From the NCBI GenBank assembly GCA_949294555.1, contig CASFHP010000026.1, positions 1-38,840 of the forward strand: 38,840 nt of DNA. Direction: 5' to 3'. Below the pieces are notes generated by a model. It ran no database searches. It was not told the origin of the DNA and worked only from the letters and a program-made list of their open reading frames with translations. Shown one piece after another: positions 24,942 through 33,297 of the stretch (positions within the stretch are counted from its first letter, which is position 1; each line of letters begins with the position of its first letter). This stretch comes from an uncultured Eubacteriales bacterium (GTDB lineage: Bacteria > Bacillota > Clostridia > TANB77 > CAG-508). Position numbers and translations under genes: made by a program.

Positions 24942-25610
24942 ATGAAAAAATTTTTAAAAATAATCAATCATTCCAAGGTAAAAATGGTAATAATTTTAAC
25001 TTTTCTATTTTTTATCTATACAACTTTATGCGCAATTTCCTACGCAAATGATATATCTACAGATATTGCAGATTCTGTTTTCAGATTACATGTTATTGCT
25101 AATAGTGATTCTGAAGCCGACCAAAATTTAAAATATACGGTTAGAGATGCTTTACTAGCTTATATGAACGATTTATGTGCAAATTGTACATCTAAGGAAG
25201 AAGCCATTTCAATTGCTTCTGAACATCTTGAAGATTTTAAACAGATTGCTTTAAACACCATTCAAGAGGAAGGATTTGACTATTCTGTTAGTGTCCGTAT
25301 CGGAAATTTTGATTTTCCAACAAAACATTATGGAGATATCTCTCTACCCGCAGGTTCTTATGATGCTTTAAGAGTTGAAATTGGAGAAGCCAAAGGACAA
25401 AATTGGTGGTGTGTAATGTTTCCTCCACTATGTTTTGTAGACGCTTCTTCTGGTATTGTTCCTGAAGAATCAAAAGAAGATTTAGAAAATACATTAACAG
25501 ATGAGGAATTTTCAATTGTTTCTGATAATGATAGTAATTTAGGTTTTCAATTAAAATTTAAAATATTAGAAATTTTGAATAATACTGGTTTACTTACTGC
25601 GAAAAAATAA
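24942..25610 (+). CDS. spoIIR: Stage II sporulation protein R
   Basis: The 222-aa protein starts behind TTGGAGGTAACTT. A signal/membrane segment (about 15-35) is followed by RLHVIANSDSEADQNLKYTV and later AGSYDALRVEIGEAKGQNWW and CVMFPPLCFVD, the signature of SpoIIR. It is secreted from the forespore into the intermembrane space and triggers SpoIIGA to process pro-sigma-E in the mother cell. A decayed half of a GAGACA-type repeat follows the stop by 10 nt, then a terminator. Confidence 0.95.
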   Translation: MKKFLKIINHSKVKMVIILTFLFFIYTTLCAISYANDISTDIADSVFRLHVIANSDSEADQNLKYTVRDALLAYMNDLCANCTSKEEAISIASEHLEDFKQIALNTIQEEGFDYSVSVRIGNFDFPTKHYGDISLPAGSYDALRVEIGEAKGQNWWCVMFPPLCFVDASSGIVPEESKEDLENTLTDEEFSIVSDNDSNLGFQLKFKILEILNNTGLLTAKK

Positions 25611-25620
25611 CAAATTTCGA

Positions 25621-25669
25621 CTTTTTTCGAGAATAATGAAACAAAAACCAACCTGTCCCGAATTGTCTC
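25621..25669. repeat. Single decayed arm of the GAGACAGTT(T/C)GGG repeat family
   Basis: ACAAAAACCAACCTGTCCCG and the following AATTGTCTC match the right arm of the 9598-9971 element, including part of its TTTTTCGA...AATGA inner stretch, with several substitutions. No matching left arm is present. It lies 10 nt after the spoIIR stop. Confidence 0.7.
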
Positions 25670-25707
25670 TTGCAATATCTTTTACTTTGTGTTATATTTG
25701 ATACGAT

Positions 25708-25735
25708 AATAGAGTGTGATGATATACACTCTATT
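25708..25735 (+). terminator. Terminator after spoIIR
   Basis: AATAGAGTGT (25708-25717) and ACACTCTATT (25726-25735) form a perfect 10-bp stem followed by TTGTTTT. murA starts 56 nt further on. Confidence 0.65.
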
Positions 25736-25791
25736 TTGTTTTAAAATTTGATAACTTTATAAATTATTATATATATTGGGGGTAATAGAAA

Positions 25792-27051
25792 TTGGAAAAA
25801 TTAGTTGTAAAAGGACCAACACCTTTAAAAGGCGAAGTTACAATCAGTGGAGCAAAAAACGCAGCAGTTGCTATATTGCCTGCTACACTTTTAATTGATG
25901 GTGTATGCACAATTGAAAATTTACCAAATATTAGCGATATAAAAATTTCTTGTACGATTCTAGAAAAATTAGGCGCAAAAATTACATGGAATAGTCCACA
26001 TAGCATTACAATTGATACATCTCATATCACAACAACAAAAGCACCTTTAGATTTAACAAGTAAATTTAGAGCTTCTTATTATCTAATTGGCGCTATGCTT
26101 AGTAGAAAAGGAGAAATTGAAGTTGGAATGCCTGGTGGTTGTAAATTAGGTGCTAGACCAATTGATCAACATATTAAGGGATTTGAATTATTAGGTGCTA
26201 ATGTCACTGTAGAAAAGGGAAGAATTTATGCAAAAGCAAAAAAATTAAAAGGTTGCCCAATTTACATGGATATTGTTTCTGTAGGTGCTACAATTAATGT
26301 TATGCTTTCTGCTGTTCTTGCTGAAGGAACAACAATTATCGATAATGCTGCAAAAGAACCACACATTGTTGATGTTGCAAACTTTTTAAATACAATGGGT
26401 GCTGACATTAGAGGTGCTGGTACAGATGTTATCAAAATCAATGGTGTTAAAAAATTAGAGGGAAATGCTACTTATTCTGTTGTTCCAGACCAAATTGAAG
26501 CTGGTACATTTATGCTTGCCGCTGTTGCAACAAGAGGAGATTTGTTAATAAAAAATTGTATTACAAAGCACTTAGAATCTGTTACAGCTAAAATAATAGA
26601 AATTGGTGGAAACGTAGAAGACAATGGAGATAGTATTCGTGTTTGGTGTAATAAAAGACCAAACCGTGCAACAATTAAAACATTACCTTATCCAGGTTTT
26701 CCTACAGATTTACAACCACAAATGGGTGTTGTTTTGTCACTTGCAAATGGGACAAGTACAATTAATGAAAGTATTTGGGATTCTAGATTTCAATATACAG
26801 AAGAGTTAAATAAAATGGGCGCAAAAATTACTGCTCACGGAAAAACAGCCTTTTTTGAAGGTGTGAAAAAATTAACTGGTGCACCTGTTTATTCTTCTGA
26901 TTTAAGAGCTGGAGCCGCTTTAGTTATTGCTGGTACAGCTGCTGAAGGAGAAACAGAAATCTATAATCTAGAACATATTGACAGAGGATATGAAAATATC
27001 GAAGAAAAATTCAGAAAAATCGGTGCCAAAATCGAAAGAGTTACAGAGTAA
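25792..27051 (+). CDS. murA: UDP-N-acetylglucosamine 1-carboxyvinyltransferase
   Basis: The 419-aa enzyme transfers enolpyruvate from PEP to UDP-GlcNAc, the first committed step of peptidoglycan synthesis. It starts at a TTG behind GGGGGTAATAGAAA. SGAKNAAVAILPATLL contains the catalytic Lys-Asn pair. PGGCKLGARPIDQH carries the fosfomycin-target Cys, so the enzyme should be sensitive. PDQIEAGTFM and RAGAALVIAG are present. Firmicutes often have two MurA copies; which this is cannot be told. It is followed by the WalJ-like hydrolase gene, 75 nt away. Confidence 0.95.
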   Translation: MEKLVVKGPTPLKGEVTISGAKNAAVAILPATLLIDGVCTIENLPNISDIKISCTILEKLGAKITWNSPHSITIDTSHITTTKAPLDLTSKFRASYYLIGAMLSRKGEIEVGMPGGCKLGARPIDQHIKGFELLGANVTVEKGRIYAKAKKLKGCPIYMDIVSVGATINVMLSAVLAEGTTIIDNAAKEPHIVDVANFLNTMGADIRGAGTDVIKINGVKKLEGNATYSVVPDQIEAGTFMLAAVATRGDLLIKNCITKHLESVTAKIIEIGGNVEDNGDSIRVWCNKRPNRATIKTLPYPGFPTDLQPQMGVVLSLANGTSTINESIWDSRFQYTEELNKMGAKITAHGKTAFFEGVKKLTGAPVYSSDLRAGAALVIAGTAAEGETEIYNLEHIDRGYENIEEKFRKIGAKIERVTE

Positions 27052-27126
27052 GAAAAACACGTGCGTTAACAAAATCCAATAGTTAGACGCATTTATACAA
27101 TAAACAAAGGAAAGAGAAGATACCAT

Positions 27127-27915
27127 ATGCTAAATTTTTGTAGTTTATATAGTGGAAGTAGCGGAAATAGCTTATTTGTTGAGACAGAAAATACAAAATT
27201 ATTAATCGATGCAGGTGTTAGTAGCAAAAAAATAGAAAAGGCATTAAATGACATACATATAGACCCATCCTCTATAGATGGCATATTAATTACACATGAA
27301 CATTCTGACCATGTACAAGGTTTAGGTACATTTTCTAAAAAATTTGATTTACCTGTATTTGTTAATCAAGAAACGTTAGACGCTATGCCAAAACAAAGAG
27401 ATAAAATTGCAGATAAAAATATCAAAAAATTTGAAGTTGCAGAAAAATTTTCTATTGGAGATTTGGACATTAATCCATTCTCTATACCACATGATGCCGC
27501 AAATCCTTGCGGATTTACCATATTAAATGATGATAAAAAAATTAGTATAGCAACAGATATTGGTCATATGACAAATGACATTTTAAAAAATCTGGAAGAA
27601 AGTGTTTTTGTTATGTTAGAATCTAACTATGACCCAGAAGTATTAAAATGTTCTTCATATCCATTTTCTTTAAAAACAAGAATTGCTGGACCAACAGGAC
27701 ATTTATCAAATGAGATTGCTGGAAAAACGATTTCTTTCTTATTAAAATCAGGCCTAAAAAATGCCATGCTTGGTCATTTAAGTAAGGAAAGCAATTTTCC
27801 AGAACTTGCTTACAAAACAGTTGTTGAAGTGTTAATAGCAAATAACTATAATGAAAATGCTTTGATGTTGTCTGTTGCAGGAAGAGATACACATAGCAAA
27901 TTGATTACTATTTAA
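27127..27915 (+). CDS. WalJ/YycJ-like metallo-beta-lactamase-fold hydrolase
   Basis: The 262-aa protein starts LNFCSLYSGSSGNSLFVE, typical of the YycJ/WalJ family, and has the zinc motif THEHSDH (56-62), IPHDAANPCGF, ATDIGHM and ESNYDPE. Family members are linked to the WalKR cell-wall system and to DNA processing; the exact reaction is not firmly known. Its position just before rlmH matches the Firmicute walJ-htrA-rlmH region, although walKR, htrA and yycHI are absent. The ATG follows a GGAAAGAGAAG leader. Confidence 0.88.
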   Translation: MLNFCSLYSGSSGNSLFVETENTKLLIDAGVSSKKIEKALNDIHIDPSSIDGILITHEHSDHVQGLGTFSKKFDLPVFVNQETLDAMPKQRDKIADKNIKKFEVAEKFSIGDLDINPFSIPHDAANPCGFTILNDDKKISIATDIGHMTNDILKNLEESVFVMLESNYDPEVLKCSSYPFSLKTRIAGPTGHLSNEIAGKTISFLLKSGLKNAMLGHLSKESNFPELAYKTVVEVLIANNYNENALMLSVAGRDTHSKLITI

Positions 27916-27918
27916 AGA

Positions 27919-28050
27919 GAATGATTTGGGGAGAGATGATTTGGGGACGGAGCAAAAATCATCATTTTTATAAAGATTTTTCATAAAATATTTTATGGAA
28001 TAAATGATGATTTTTGCTCCGTCCCCAAATCATCTCTCCCCAAACCATTC
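27919..28050. repeat. 49-bp near-perfect inverted repeat with GGGGACGGAGC
   Basis: The left arm, 27919-27967 (GAATGATTTGGGGAGAGATG...), pairs with 28002-28050 with one mismatch; the spacer is 34 nt. Within each arm ATGATTTGGGGA occurs twice in tandem. GGGGACGGAGC is shared in part with 2566-2605 and 34211-34244. It starts 3 nt after the WalJ-like stop and ends just before the rlmH ribosome site (AGAAAGGAAA), so it must be transcribed if the two genes form one unit. Confidence 0.92.
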
Positions 28051-28067
28051 AGAAAGGAAACCATAAA

Positions 28068-28547
28068 ATGCTAACAATTGATATCGTTTGTATTGGAAAA
28101 ATAAAAGAAACCTATTTAAAAGACGCTATTAATGAATATTCTAAAAGATTAAGTAAATATTGTAAATTGAATATTGTTGAATTACCAGATGAAAAAATAC
28201 CAGATAAATTAAATGAAAACCTTTCTTTAGAAATTAAAACAAAAGAATCTGACGCTATTTTAAACCACATAAAAAAAGATTCCTATATTATTTGTTTAGA
28301 TTTAACTGGTAAAGAACTTACTTCTGAAGAATTTTCTAAAACGATTGAAAATTTATCTTTAGAAACCAGTCATATTACATTTGTGATTGGTGGCTCTTTG
28401 GGACTTTCTTCTGATATATTAAAAAAATCTCGCCAAAAGATATGCTTTTCTAAAATGACTTTTCCTCATCAATTAATTCGTGTCTTTTTATTAGAACAAA
28501 TTTTTAGAGGATTTAAGATATCTCATGGCGAAACGTATCATCGTTAA
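28068..28547 (+). CDS. rlmH: 23S rRNA (pseudouridine1915-N3)-methyltransferase RlmH
   Basis: The 159-aa SPOUT methylase starts at the ATG at 28068 behind AGAAAGGAAACC; the longer frame from 28014 runs through the inverted repeat and is not supported. ICLDLTGKELTSEEFS, TFVIGGSLGLS and the terminal FPHQLIRVFLLEQIF and HGETYHR are diagnostic; the last segment binds SAM and RNA. It methylates pseudouridine 1915 in helix 69 of 23S rRNA. The normal length of about 159 also favours this start. Confidence 0.95.
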   Translation: MLTIDIVCIGKIKETYLKDAINEYSKRLSKYCKLNIVELPDEKIPDKLNENLSLEIKTKESDAILNHIKKDSYIICLDLTGKELTSEEFSKTIENLSLETSHITFVIGGSLGLSSDILKKSRQKICFSKMTFPHQLIRVFLLEQIFRGFKISHGETYHR

Positions 28548-28588
28548 TTTATCTTTTGTATAAAACATAGATAAATATTTATTTTATT

Positions 28589-28682
28589 GTAGAGAAAATA
28601 ACAGAGAAAAAATATTTAAAATATAAATATAGGGGCAAAATTTTTTAAATACTAATTATGGGGGATTTGTTATTTCCTCTAC
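28589..28682. repeat. Inverted repeat in a 487-nt gene-free A/T-rich stretch
   Basis: GTAGAGAAAATAACA (28589-28603) and TGTTATTTCCTCTAC (28668-28682) pair with one mismatch, and the A/T flanks are weakly complementary too. The region 28548-29034, between the convergent ends of rlmH and spmB, holds no credible gene: the longest ORF (28813-29094) is low-complexity Phe/Ile/Leu/Asn and overlaps spmB. No terminator with a clear U-run was found apart from this repeat. Confidence 0.55.
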
Positions 28683-29034
28683 AAAATTAAAAACATTTTA
28701 ATGAATATAAATACATTATTTATCTTAAAAAATTTGTATTCATATATTTTATTACTATTTTTTATCATTCTTTATATTACATCTTTATTTTGCATATTAA
28801 ATATTTGATTTTTTGTTAAATATAAAAATTAATTTTTTAATTTTTTATATTTTCTATTTTTCTGGATTTGTTTTAGAATTTAATAATTTTCTAAATAAAA
28901 TTTTTACGATTATTCTTCTTATAATAAAAAATATTGAAATAAATATTAGAATTTTTAATATCATATTGTTTCATTCCTTATTGCTTTTACTTCCATTATT
29001 ATACAGTATTTGTAAAATATTGTCAAGAAAAACT

Positions 29035-29565
29035 TTACGACAAAAAACGACAAACTACTACACTTGTAATAATTCCAACAATATCTGCTGCTAATGATGC
29101 AATTAAAACAAATCTTGTTTTTTTAATTTTTACACTTGAAGAATATACCGCAATGGTATATAAAGTGGTCTCTGTTGCCCCCATAATCACAGAAGCTAAT
29201 ATTCCCATTTGGCTATCTACCCCAAAATTTTTCATAATATCTGCAGCAATGGCAATGGAACTGCTACCTGAAATTGGTCTTAAAATGGCTAATGGCATAA
29301 TTTCATTTGGAAAATCGATAAGATGTAATATTGGCTCAAGGCATTGAACTATGATATCAATAATTCCTGAACTTCTAAGTGCACCTACTGCTAAAAAAAG
29401 TCCAATTAAAGTCGGAAAAATATTAACAATAATCTTTATTCCATCTTTTGCCCCTTCAAGGAATTTATCAAAAACTTCTTTTTTCTCTAAAAATCCATAA
29501 AGCACAATCATTAAAATAATGAGTGGCATGGCTAAATTTGAAATAAAATTCACAATATCTATCAT
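29035..29565 (-). CDS. spmB: Spore maturation protein B
   Basis: The 176-aa polytopic membrane protein carries the nucleoside-recognition (Gate) domain: FPTLIGLFLAVGALRSSG, LRPISGSSSIAIAADI and GATETTLYTIAVYSSSV. It works with SpmA in dehydrating the spore core. Its ATG overlaps the end of spmA by 4 nt (ATGA), so the two are translationally coupled. Confidence 0.94.
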   Translation of the reverse strand: MIDIVNFISNLAMPLIILMIVLYGFLEKKEVFDKFLEGAKDGIKIIVNIFPTLIGLFLAVGALRSSGIIDIIVQCLEPILHLIDFPNEIMPLAILRPISGSSSIAIAADIMKNFGVDSQMGILASVIMGATETTLYTIAVYSSSVKIKKTRFVLIASLAADIVGIITSVVVCRFLS

Positions 29566-30155
29566 ATATTCTTCCTTTTTTTAGAATATTTAATAAGCAA
29601 TTTTGTTATACTAATACCAGCTATTCCTGCACAAATTGTAGCAATCCACACTGGAACGATAATGGCAGTCGGATTTTCAGAACCTAGAGAACTTCTGATA
29701 GCAATAATGGTTGTCGGAATAATTTGAATGGAAGCTGTATTTAATACAATTAACATAATCATAGAATTGCTTAATGTTTCTTTATGCTCATTTTCTTCTT
29801 GCAAAGTTTCCATTGCTTTTAATCCAAGTGGGGTTGCTGCATTTCCTAATCCTAAAATATTTGCTACCATATTCATAGAAATTTCATTTTGTGCTTTTGT
29901 ATTATGTTTTATCTCTGGAAACAGAAATTTGATAACTGGTTTTAATAGTTTATGAATGATATTTATGATTTTTGTATTTGTTGCTACATGAATAATTCCG
30001 CTCCATAAGCACATCGTTCCTAACATAGTTATACTTAAATTGACAGCACTTTCTACACTTTCAAATATGCTTGAATTTAAGTTTTGGAGGTTTCCTGAAA
30101 AAATAGCGTAAGAAAATGATAGAATTATAAAAATTGGCCAAATGAAATTTAACAT
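29562..30155 (-). CDS. spmA: Spore maturation protein A
   Basis: The 197-aa membrane protein has LWSGIIHVATNT, NMVANILGLGNAATPLGLKAME and NTASIQIIPTTIIAIRSSLG, typical of SpmA with its Gate domain. Together with SpmB it helps core dehydration and heat resistance of spores. The ATG follows TAGGTGATAAAC. It is divergent from the AbrB-type regulator gene, with 130 nt between; no sigma-E-type promoter was placed with confidence. Confidence 0.94.
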   Translation of the reverse strand: MLNFIWPIFIILSFSYAIFSGNLQNLNSSIFESVESAVNLSITMLGTMCLWSGIIHVATNTKIINIIHKLLKPVIKFLFPEIKHNTKAQNEISMNMVANILGLGNAATPLGLKAMETLQEENEHKETLSNSMIMLIVLNTASIQIIPTTIIAIRSSLGSENPTAIIVPVWIATICAGIAGISITKLLIKYSKKRKNI

Positions 30156-30208
30156 CGTTTATCACCTAAATAATTTTATTCAAATCTCAACTTTTTATTA
30201 CTTTTTGA

Positions 30209-30237
30209 TTGACCTAACAATGTATTTGTGATATAGT
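30209..30237 (+). promoter_or_regulatory. sigma-A promoter of the AbrB-type gene
   Basis: TTGACC (30209-30214), a 17-nt spacer ending TGTGA, and TATAGT (30232-30237) lie about 50 nt before the GTG start. Confidence 0.65.
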
Positions 30238-30285
30238 AACAATGTATATAGGGTTGTAATATAACTTTTTAAGGGGGGATATACC

Positions 30286-30540
30286 GTGAAATCAACTGGA
30301 ATTATTAGAAAAGTAGATGAACTAGGAAGAGTTGTTATTCCTATCGAAATAAGAAATCAATTTAATATTGCTGAAAAAGATCCTATTGAAATATATGTCG
30401 ATGGTTCATCAATTATCTTGAAAAAATATGAACCAAATTGTATTTTTTGTGGAAATACTGAAAATTTAATTAGTTATAATGATAAATTAATTTGTGAAGA
30501 TTGTTCAAAAAATATAAGTAAATTAAAACCAAGCAAGTAA
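30286..30540 (+). CDS. AbrB/SpoVT-type transcription regulator with C-terminal zinc ribbon
   Basis: The 84-aa protein starts at a GTG behind AAGGGGGGATATACC. Residues 1-48 (STGIIRKVDELGRVVIPIEI and DPIEIYVDGSSIILKKY) are the swapped-hairpin AbrB DNA-binding domain, close to AbrB/Abh/SpoVT N termini. Instead of the usual C-terminal multimerisation domain it has C52-x2-C55 and C70-x2-C73, a small zinc ribbon. Such proteins are dimeric transition-state regulators. It has its own promoter and a terminator overlapping its stop, so it is monocistronic. Confidence 0.9.
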   Translation: MKSTGIIRKVDELGRVVIPIEIRNQFNIAEKDPIEIYVDGSSIILKKYEPNCIFCGNTENLISYNDKLICEDCSKNISKLKPSK

Positions 30541-30562
30541 AAGCCTTTGCATTTACTTGCTT
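30531..30562 (+). terminator. Terminator overlapping the AbrB-type stop codon
   Basis: AAGCAAGTAAA (30531-30541) and TTTACTTGCTT (30552-30562) form a perfect 11-bp stem with a 10-nt loop. The TAA stop lies within the left arm. The U-run is poor (GCTTATTATT), so efficiency is uncertain. Confidence 0.6.
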
Positions 30563-30638
30563 GCTTATTATTAATAAACAATATAAAACTTTTTTATTTC
30601 ACATCACAAAGTAGAAATTAGTGGACACACATTTTTTT

Positions 30639-31475
30639 CTAAATAAATTTTTGATAAATTTCATTTTTATTTACATTTCTATCTTTTGCAATTTGTTTAA
30701 TAATATCTTTTTTAGAAAGTCCTTGTTTCTCATAATATGCATAATGTTCCTCTAAAGATAAGTCCATTAAATGGTTATCTTCCTTTTTCTTGGCCCCCTC
30801 TATAATTAAAACCATCTCGCCTTTTATATCTTTTGCTTTTTCTATTAAAACATCTAAATTTTCTCGAATATATTCTTCATGAATTTTGGTTAATTCCCTT
30901 GCCAGTACAATTTTTCTGTTTTCTAATATTTCTTTTAAATCTTTTAATGTCGCCTCTAATTTATGTGGAGCTTCATATAAAATAATCGTCTTTGTTTCAT
31001 TTTTTATTTCTTTTAATTTTTCTTTCCTATTTTTTTTATTTAATGGCAAAAATCCCATGAATAAAAATTCTTTTGTATCTAATCCTGAACAGATTAATGC
31101 ATTAATCATTGCACAAGCCCCTGGAATAGGAACAATTTTAATTTCCTCTTCTATACATTTTTTAATTACCTCTTCTCCTGGGTCACAAATTCCAGGTGTA
31201 CCAGCATCAGAAACAAGTGCAATTTGCTTTCCTTGTTTTAATTCTTTGATTAATATATCTGTTTTGACATCTTCATTATGTCTATGATAACTGATTAATG
31301 GTTTTGAAATTTCTAAATGATTTAATAATTTTAAGGTATGTCTTGTGTCTTCTGCAGCAATTAAATCTACATTTTTTAAGACATTGATTGCTCTTAATGT
31401 AATATCTTCCAAATTTCCAATTGGTGTGGCTACAATATATAACGTTCCTGCTTCTTTTTGATTGATTTCTTTCAT
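30639..31475 (-). CDS. rsmI: 16S rRNA (cytidine1402-2'-O)-methyltransferase RsmI
   Basis: The 278-aa protein has the tetrapyrrole-methylase fold: GTLYIVATPIGNLEDITLRA (11-30), AAEDTRHTLKLLNH, ISYHRHNE, LVSDAGTPGICDPG and the C-terminal RELTKIHEEY. It methylates the 2'-OH of C1402 in the decoding centre. The ATG is behind AAAGGATAAAAAT. It is the last gene of a four-gene minus-strand unit, starting only 4 nt after the small membrane protein. Confidence 0.95.
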   Translation of the reverse strand: MKEINQKEAGTLYIVATPIGNLEDITLRAINVLKNVDLIAAEDTRHTLKLLNHLEISKPLISYHRHNEDVKTDILIKELKQGKQIALVSDAGTPGICDPGEEVIKKCIEEEIKIVPIPGACAMINALICSGLDTKEFLFMGFLPLNKKNRKEKLKEIKNETKTIILYEAPHKLEATLKDLKEILENRKIVLARELTKIHEEYIRENLDVLIEKAKDIKGEMVLIIEGAKKKEDNHLMDLSLEEHYAYYEKQGLSKKDIIKQIAKDRNVNKNEIYQKFI

Positions 31476-31479
31476 ATTT

Positions 31480-31749
31480 TTATCCTTTCTTTTTTAATTT
31501 TATAATAGATACAATCAATAAAATAATATCAACTATTAATGGAATTCCCATAATATAAAAGAAAAATACCATATCTAATCTAAATTGTTCATACCAATTG
31601 TGTATATCAATCCCAAGTGCAGGATATGGATATTTTATATCTAAAGTATAACAATAAATTGCATCAATAATTATTCTTAATACACAAATTATTAAAATAA
31701 TACTTGTTACTATTAAAATTATTTTCCATTTTTTATTTTTCATAATCAT
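31480..31749 (-). CDS. Small two-helix membrane protein, unknown
   Basis: The 89-aa product has two hydrophobic helices (about 9-32 and 60-84) separated by a loop containing YPYPALGIDIHNWYEQF, with Lys-rich ends. I do not recognise it. AAGGAAAAG precedes two possible starts (31749 and 31743). It lies between the TrmN6-like gene and rsmI with gaps of 28 and 4 nt, so it is co-transcribed. Confidence 0.7.
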   Translation of the reverse strand: MIMKNKKWKIILIVTSIILIICVLRIIIDAIYCYTLDIKYPYPALGIDIHNWYEQFRLDMVFFFYIMGIPLIVDIILLIVSIIKLKKKG

Positions 31750-31777
31750 CTTTTCCTTTTTCTCATTTTACCTACTT

Positions 31778-32527
31778 TTATTTTTTGTGATAAATTTTTA
31801 AAATTTCCTCTGTATAATTTCCATTTTCATCATAAATATATAAATTAGGTTCTAACTTTAAAAATGGCCTAGCATTTTTTACACCTTGCACTAAAACCAA
31901 TTTTGATACAGCATGAATATTAGAATAAACAAATCGTATTTTCTTAGGTTCTATTTTATATTTTCTCATCAAAGATAACAAGTCTACCAATCTTTCTGGT
32001 CTATACACAATATAAAACTCGCCTTTATCTTTTAACATATCTTTTGAAATTTTAATAAAATCCTCTAAATTCGCTTCTATTTCATGTCTAGAAATAAATT
32101 TTCTTGTGTCTTCATTTTGTATTCCTGTTTCTTTCTTTTTATATGGTGGATTTGTCACAATAGCATCAAATGTATTTTTTTCAAAATGGTTATTTAAATT
32201 TAATATATTATCTTGTATGATTTTAAATCTATCTTCTAAATGATTTAATTCAATACTTCTATTTGCCATTTCCGCTACTTCTTTTTGAACTTCTATGCCT
32301 ATAATTTCAGACAATTCTGTTTTTCCGCATAATAAAGTGGCAATAATCCCTGTTCCCGTTCCTAGATCTAATACTTTTGCACCTTTTTTTATCTGTTTTG
32401 CAAAATCTGAAAGTAATATACTATCAATTCCAAAACAAAATCCTTCTTTATTTTGAATGATTTTTAGTCCTTTAAATTCTAAGTCATCAATTCTTTCATT
32501 TTCTTTTAATTCTATATTTTTTTCCAT
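31778..32527 (-). CDS. TrmN6-like (YfiC/YabB family) adenine-N6 methyltransferase
   Basis: The 249-aa Rossmann methylase has the SAM loop DLGTGTGIIATLL (54-66) and the N6-adenine motif NPPY (126-129). GFCFGIDSILLSDF and the terminal ASKLVLVQGVKNARPFLK-like segment fit the TrmN6 family, which methylates A37 of tRNA-Val in E. coli. In Firmicutes the gene often neighbours rsmI, as here. The ATG follows AAAGGAAATG. Confidence 0.88.
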   Translation of the reverse strand: MEKNIELKENERIDDLEFKGLKIIQNKEGFCFGIDSILLSDFAKQIKKGAKVLDLGTGTGIIATLLCGKTELSEIIGIEVQKEVAEMANRSIELNHLEDRFKIIQDNILNLNNHFEKNTFDAIVTNPPYKKKETGIQNEDTRKFISRHEIEANLEDFIKISKDMLKDKGEFYIVYRPERLVDLLSLMRKYKIEPKKIRFVYSNIHAVSKLVLVQGVKNARPFLKLEPNLYIYDENGNYTEEILKIYHKK

Positions 32528-32553
32528 AACATTTCCTTTTATTTTTTATATAT

Positions 32554-33066
32554 TTATTCTTCTTTTACTCTTTTCTTAAGTTTAATTTTTTCTATTATCA
32601 TATCTACTATTAAATACCCTACTGGATAAATTATCAATACCACAAATTCTATAACACCTTCTGGTACATTACTAATCGTACCAAAAAGACCTATTTGTAA
32701 TAAGATTACTATTATAGCTATCATAAATTGAATAAATAAAAAAAGAATAAATAAAATTGTAAATGCTACTATACAGCTCCAGTGAATTTCGATATCTTTC
32801 TTTAAATCTTTTTTTAAAAATTTTCTCCAAAATATGCTATATCCAACAATAAACATAAATATGCATATTGCATAAATATACACATTTATTGACCATTCTT
32901 CTAATGGTATAATACCTCCTGGTATTCGACTTGTTTCCAAATCTTTTTTATCACTATATGCTATCCAAATGGTAAAAGCTGTAATCATATTAAATATCAA
33001 CATATGTAAAATTGTCTTTAACTGGTTTTTAATTCCTATTTTTACTTTATCTTTACTAATACTCAT
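32554..33066 (-). CDS. Unrecognised four-helix membrane protein
   Basis: The 170-aa protein has four predicted membrane helices (about 18-36, 56-76, 94-120 and 128-160) and basic ends (KIKLKKRVKEE). I see no family motif. It is the first gene of the unit with the TrmN6-like gene (26 nt gap). Its ATG lies behind AGGGGAT, and a promoter stands about 40 nt upstream. Confidence 0.75.
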   Translation of the reverse strand: MSISKDKVKIGIKNQLKTILHMLIFNMITAFTIWIAYSDKKDLETSRIPGGIIPLEEWSINVYIYAICIFMFIVGYSIFWRKFLKKDLKKDIEIHWSCIVAFTILFILFLFIQFMIAIIVILLQIGLFGTISNVPEGVIEFVVLIIYPVGYLIVDMIIEKIKLKKRVKEE

Positions 33067-33102
33067 TTTTTTATCCCCTATATTTATCCATATTTACAAA
33101 AT

Positions 33103-33131
33103 ATTATACCATATATTTTTCATTTTTTCAT
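33103..33131 (-). promoter_or_regulatory. sigma-A promoter of the 32554-33066 to rsmI unit
   Basis: On the minus strand ATGAAA (33131-33126), a 17-nt spacer ending ATGG and a perfect TATAAT (33108-33103). The -35 box is weak. Confidence 0.5.
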
Positions 33132-33212
33132 TATAAACGCATGCAAGTTTTAATTTTAATTGACTTTATTTTTGTTTTATGTTGCAAAATTAGATACATT
33201 ATAACTTTGTAA

Positions 33213-33295
33213 AAACCTTCACCTTTCTTTAAAATATTGAATATTCTATAATAACAATAAAAAAATTTATATTGAATAATAAAAGGTGAAGGTTT
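33213..33295 (+). promoter_or_regulatory. 14-bp inverted repeat covering the ribosome site of the small peptide gene
   Basis: AAACCTTCACCTTT (33213-33226) is the exact complement of AAAGGTGAAGGTTT (33282-33295), which is the ribosome-binding site of the ORF at 33298. If both arms are transcribed, the RNA hairpin would hide the ribosome site. A TATAAT lies between the arms (near 33249), so a shorter transcript without the left arm is also possible. Confidence 0.6.
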
Positions 33296-33297
33296 GT

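Noticed and set aside
28813..29094. 93-aa plus-strand ORF
   Set aside because: Low-complexity A/T-derived sequence overlapping the spmB 3' end; no ribosome site.
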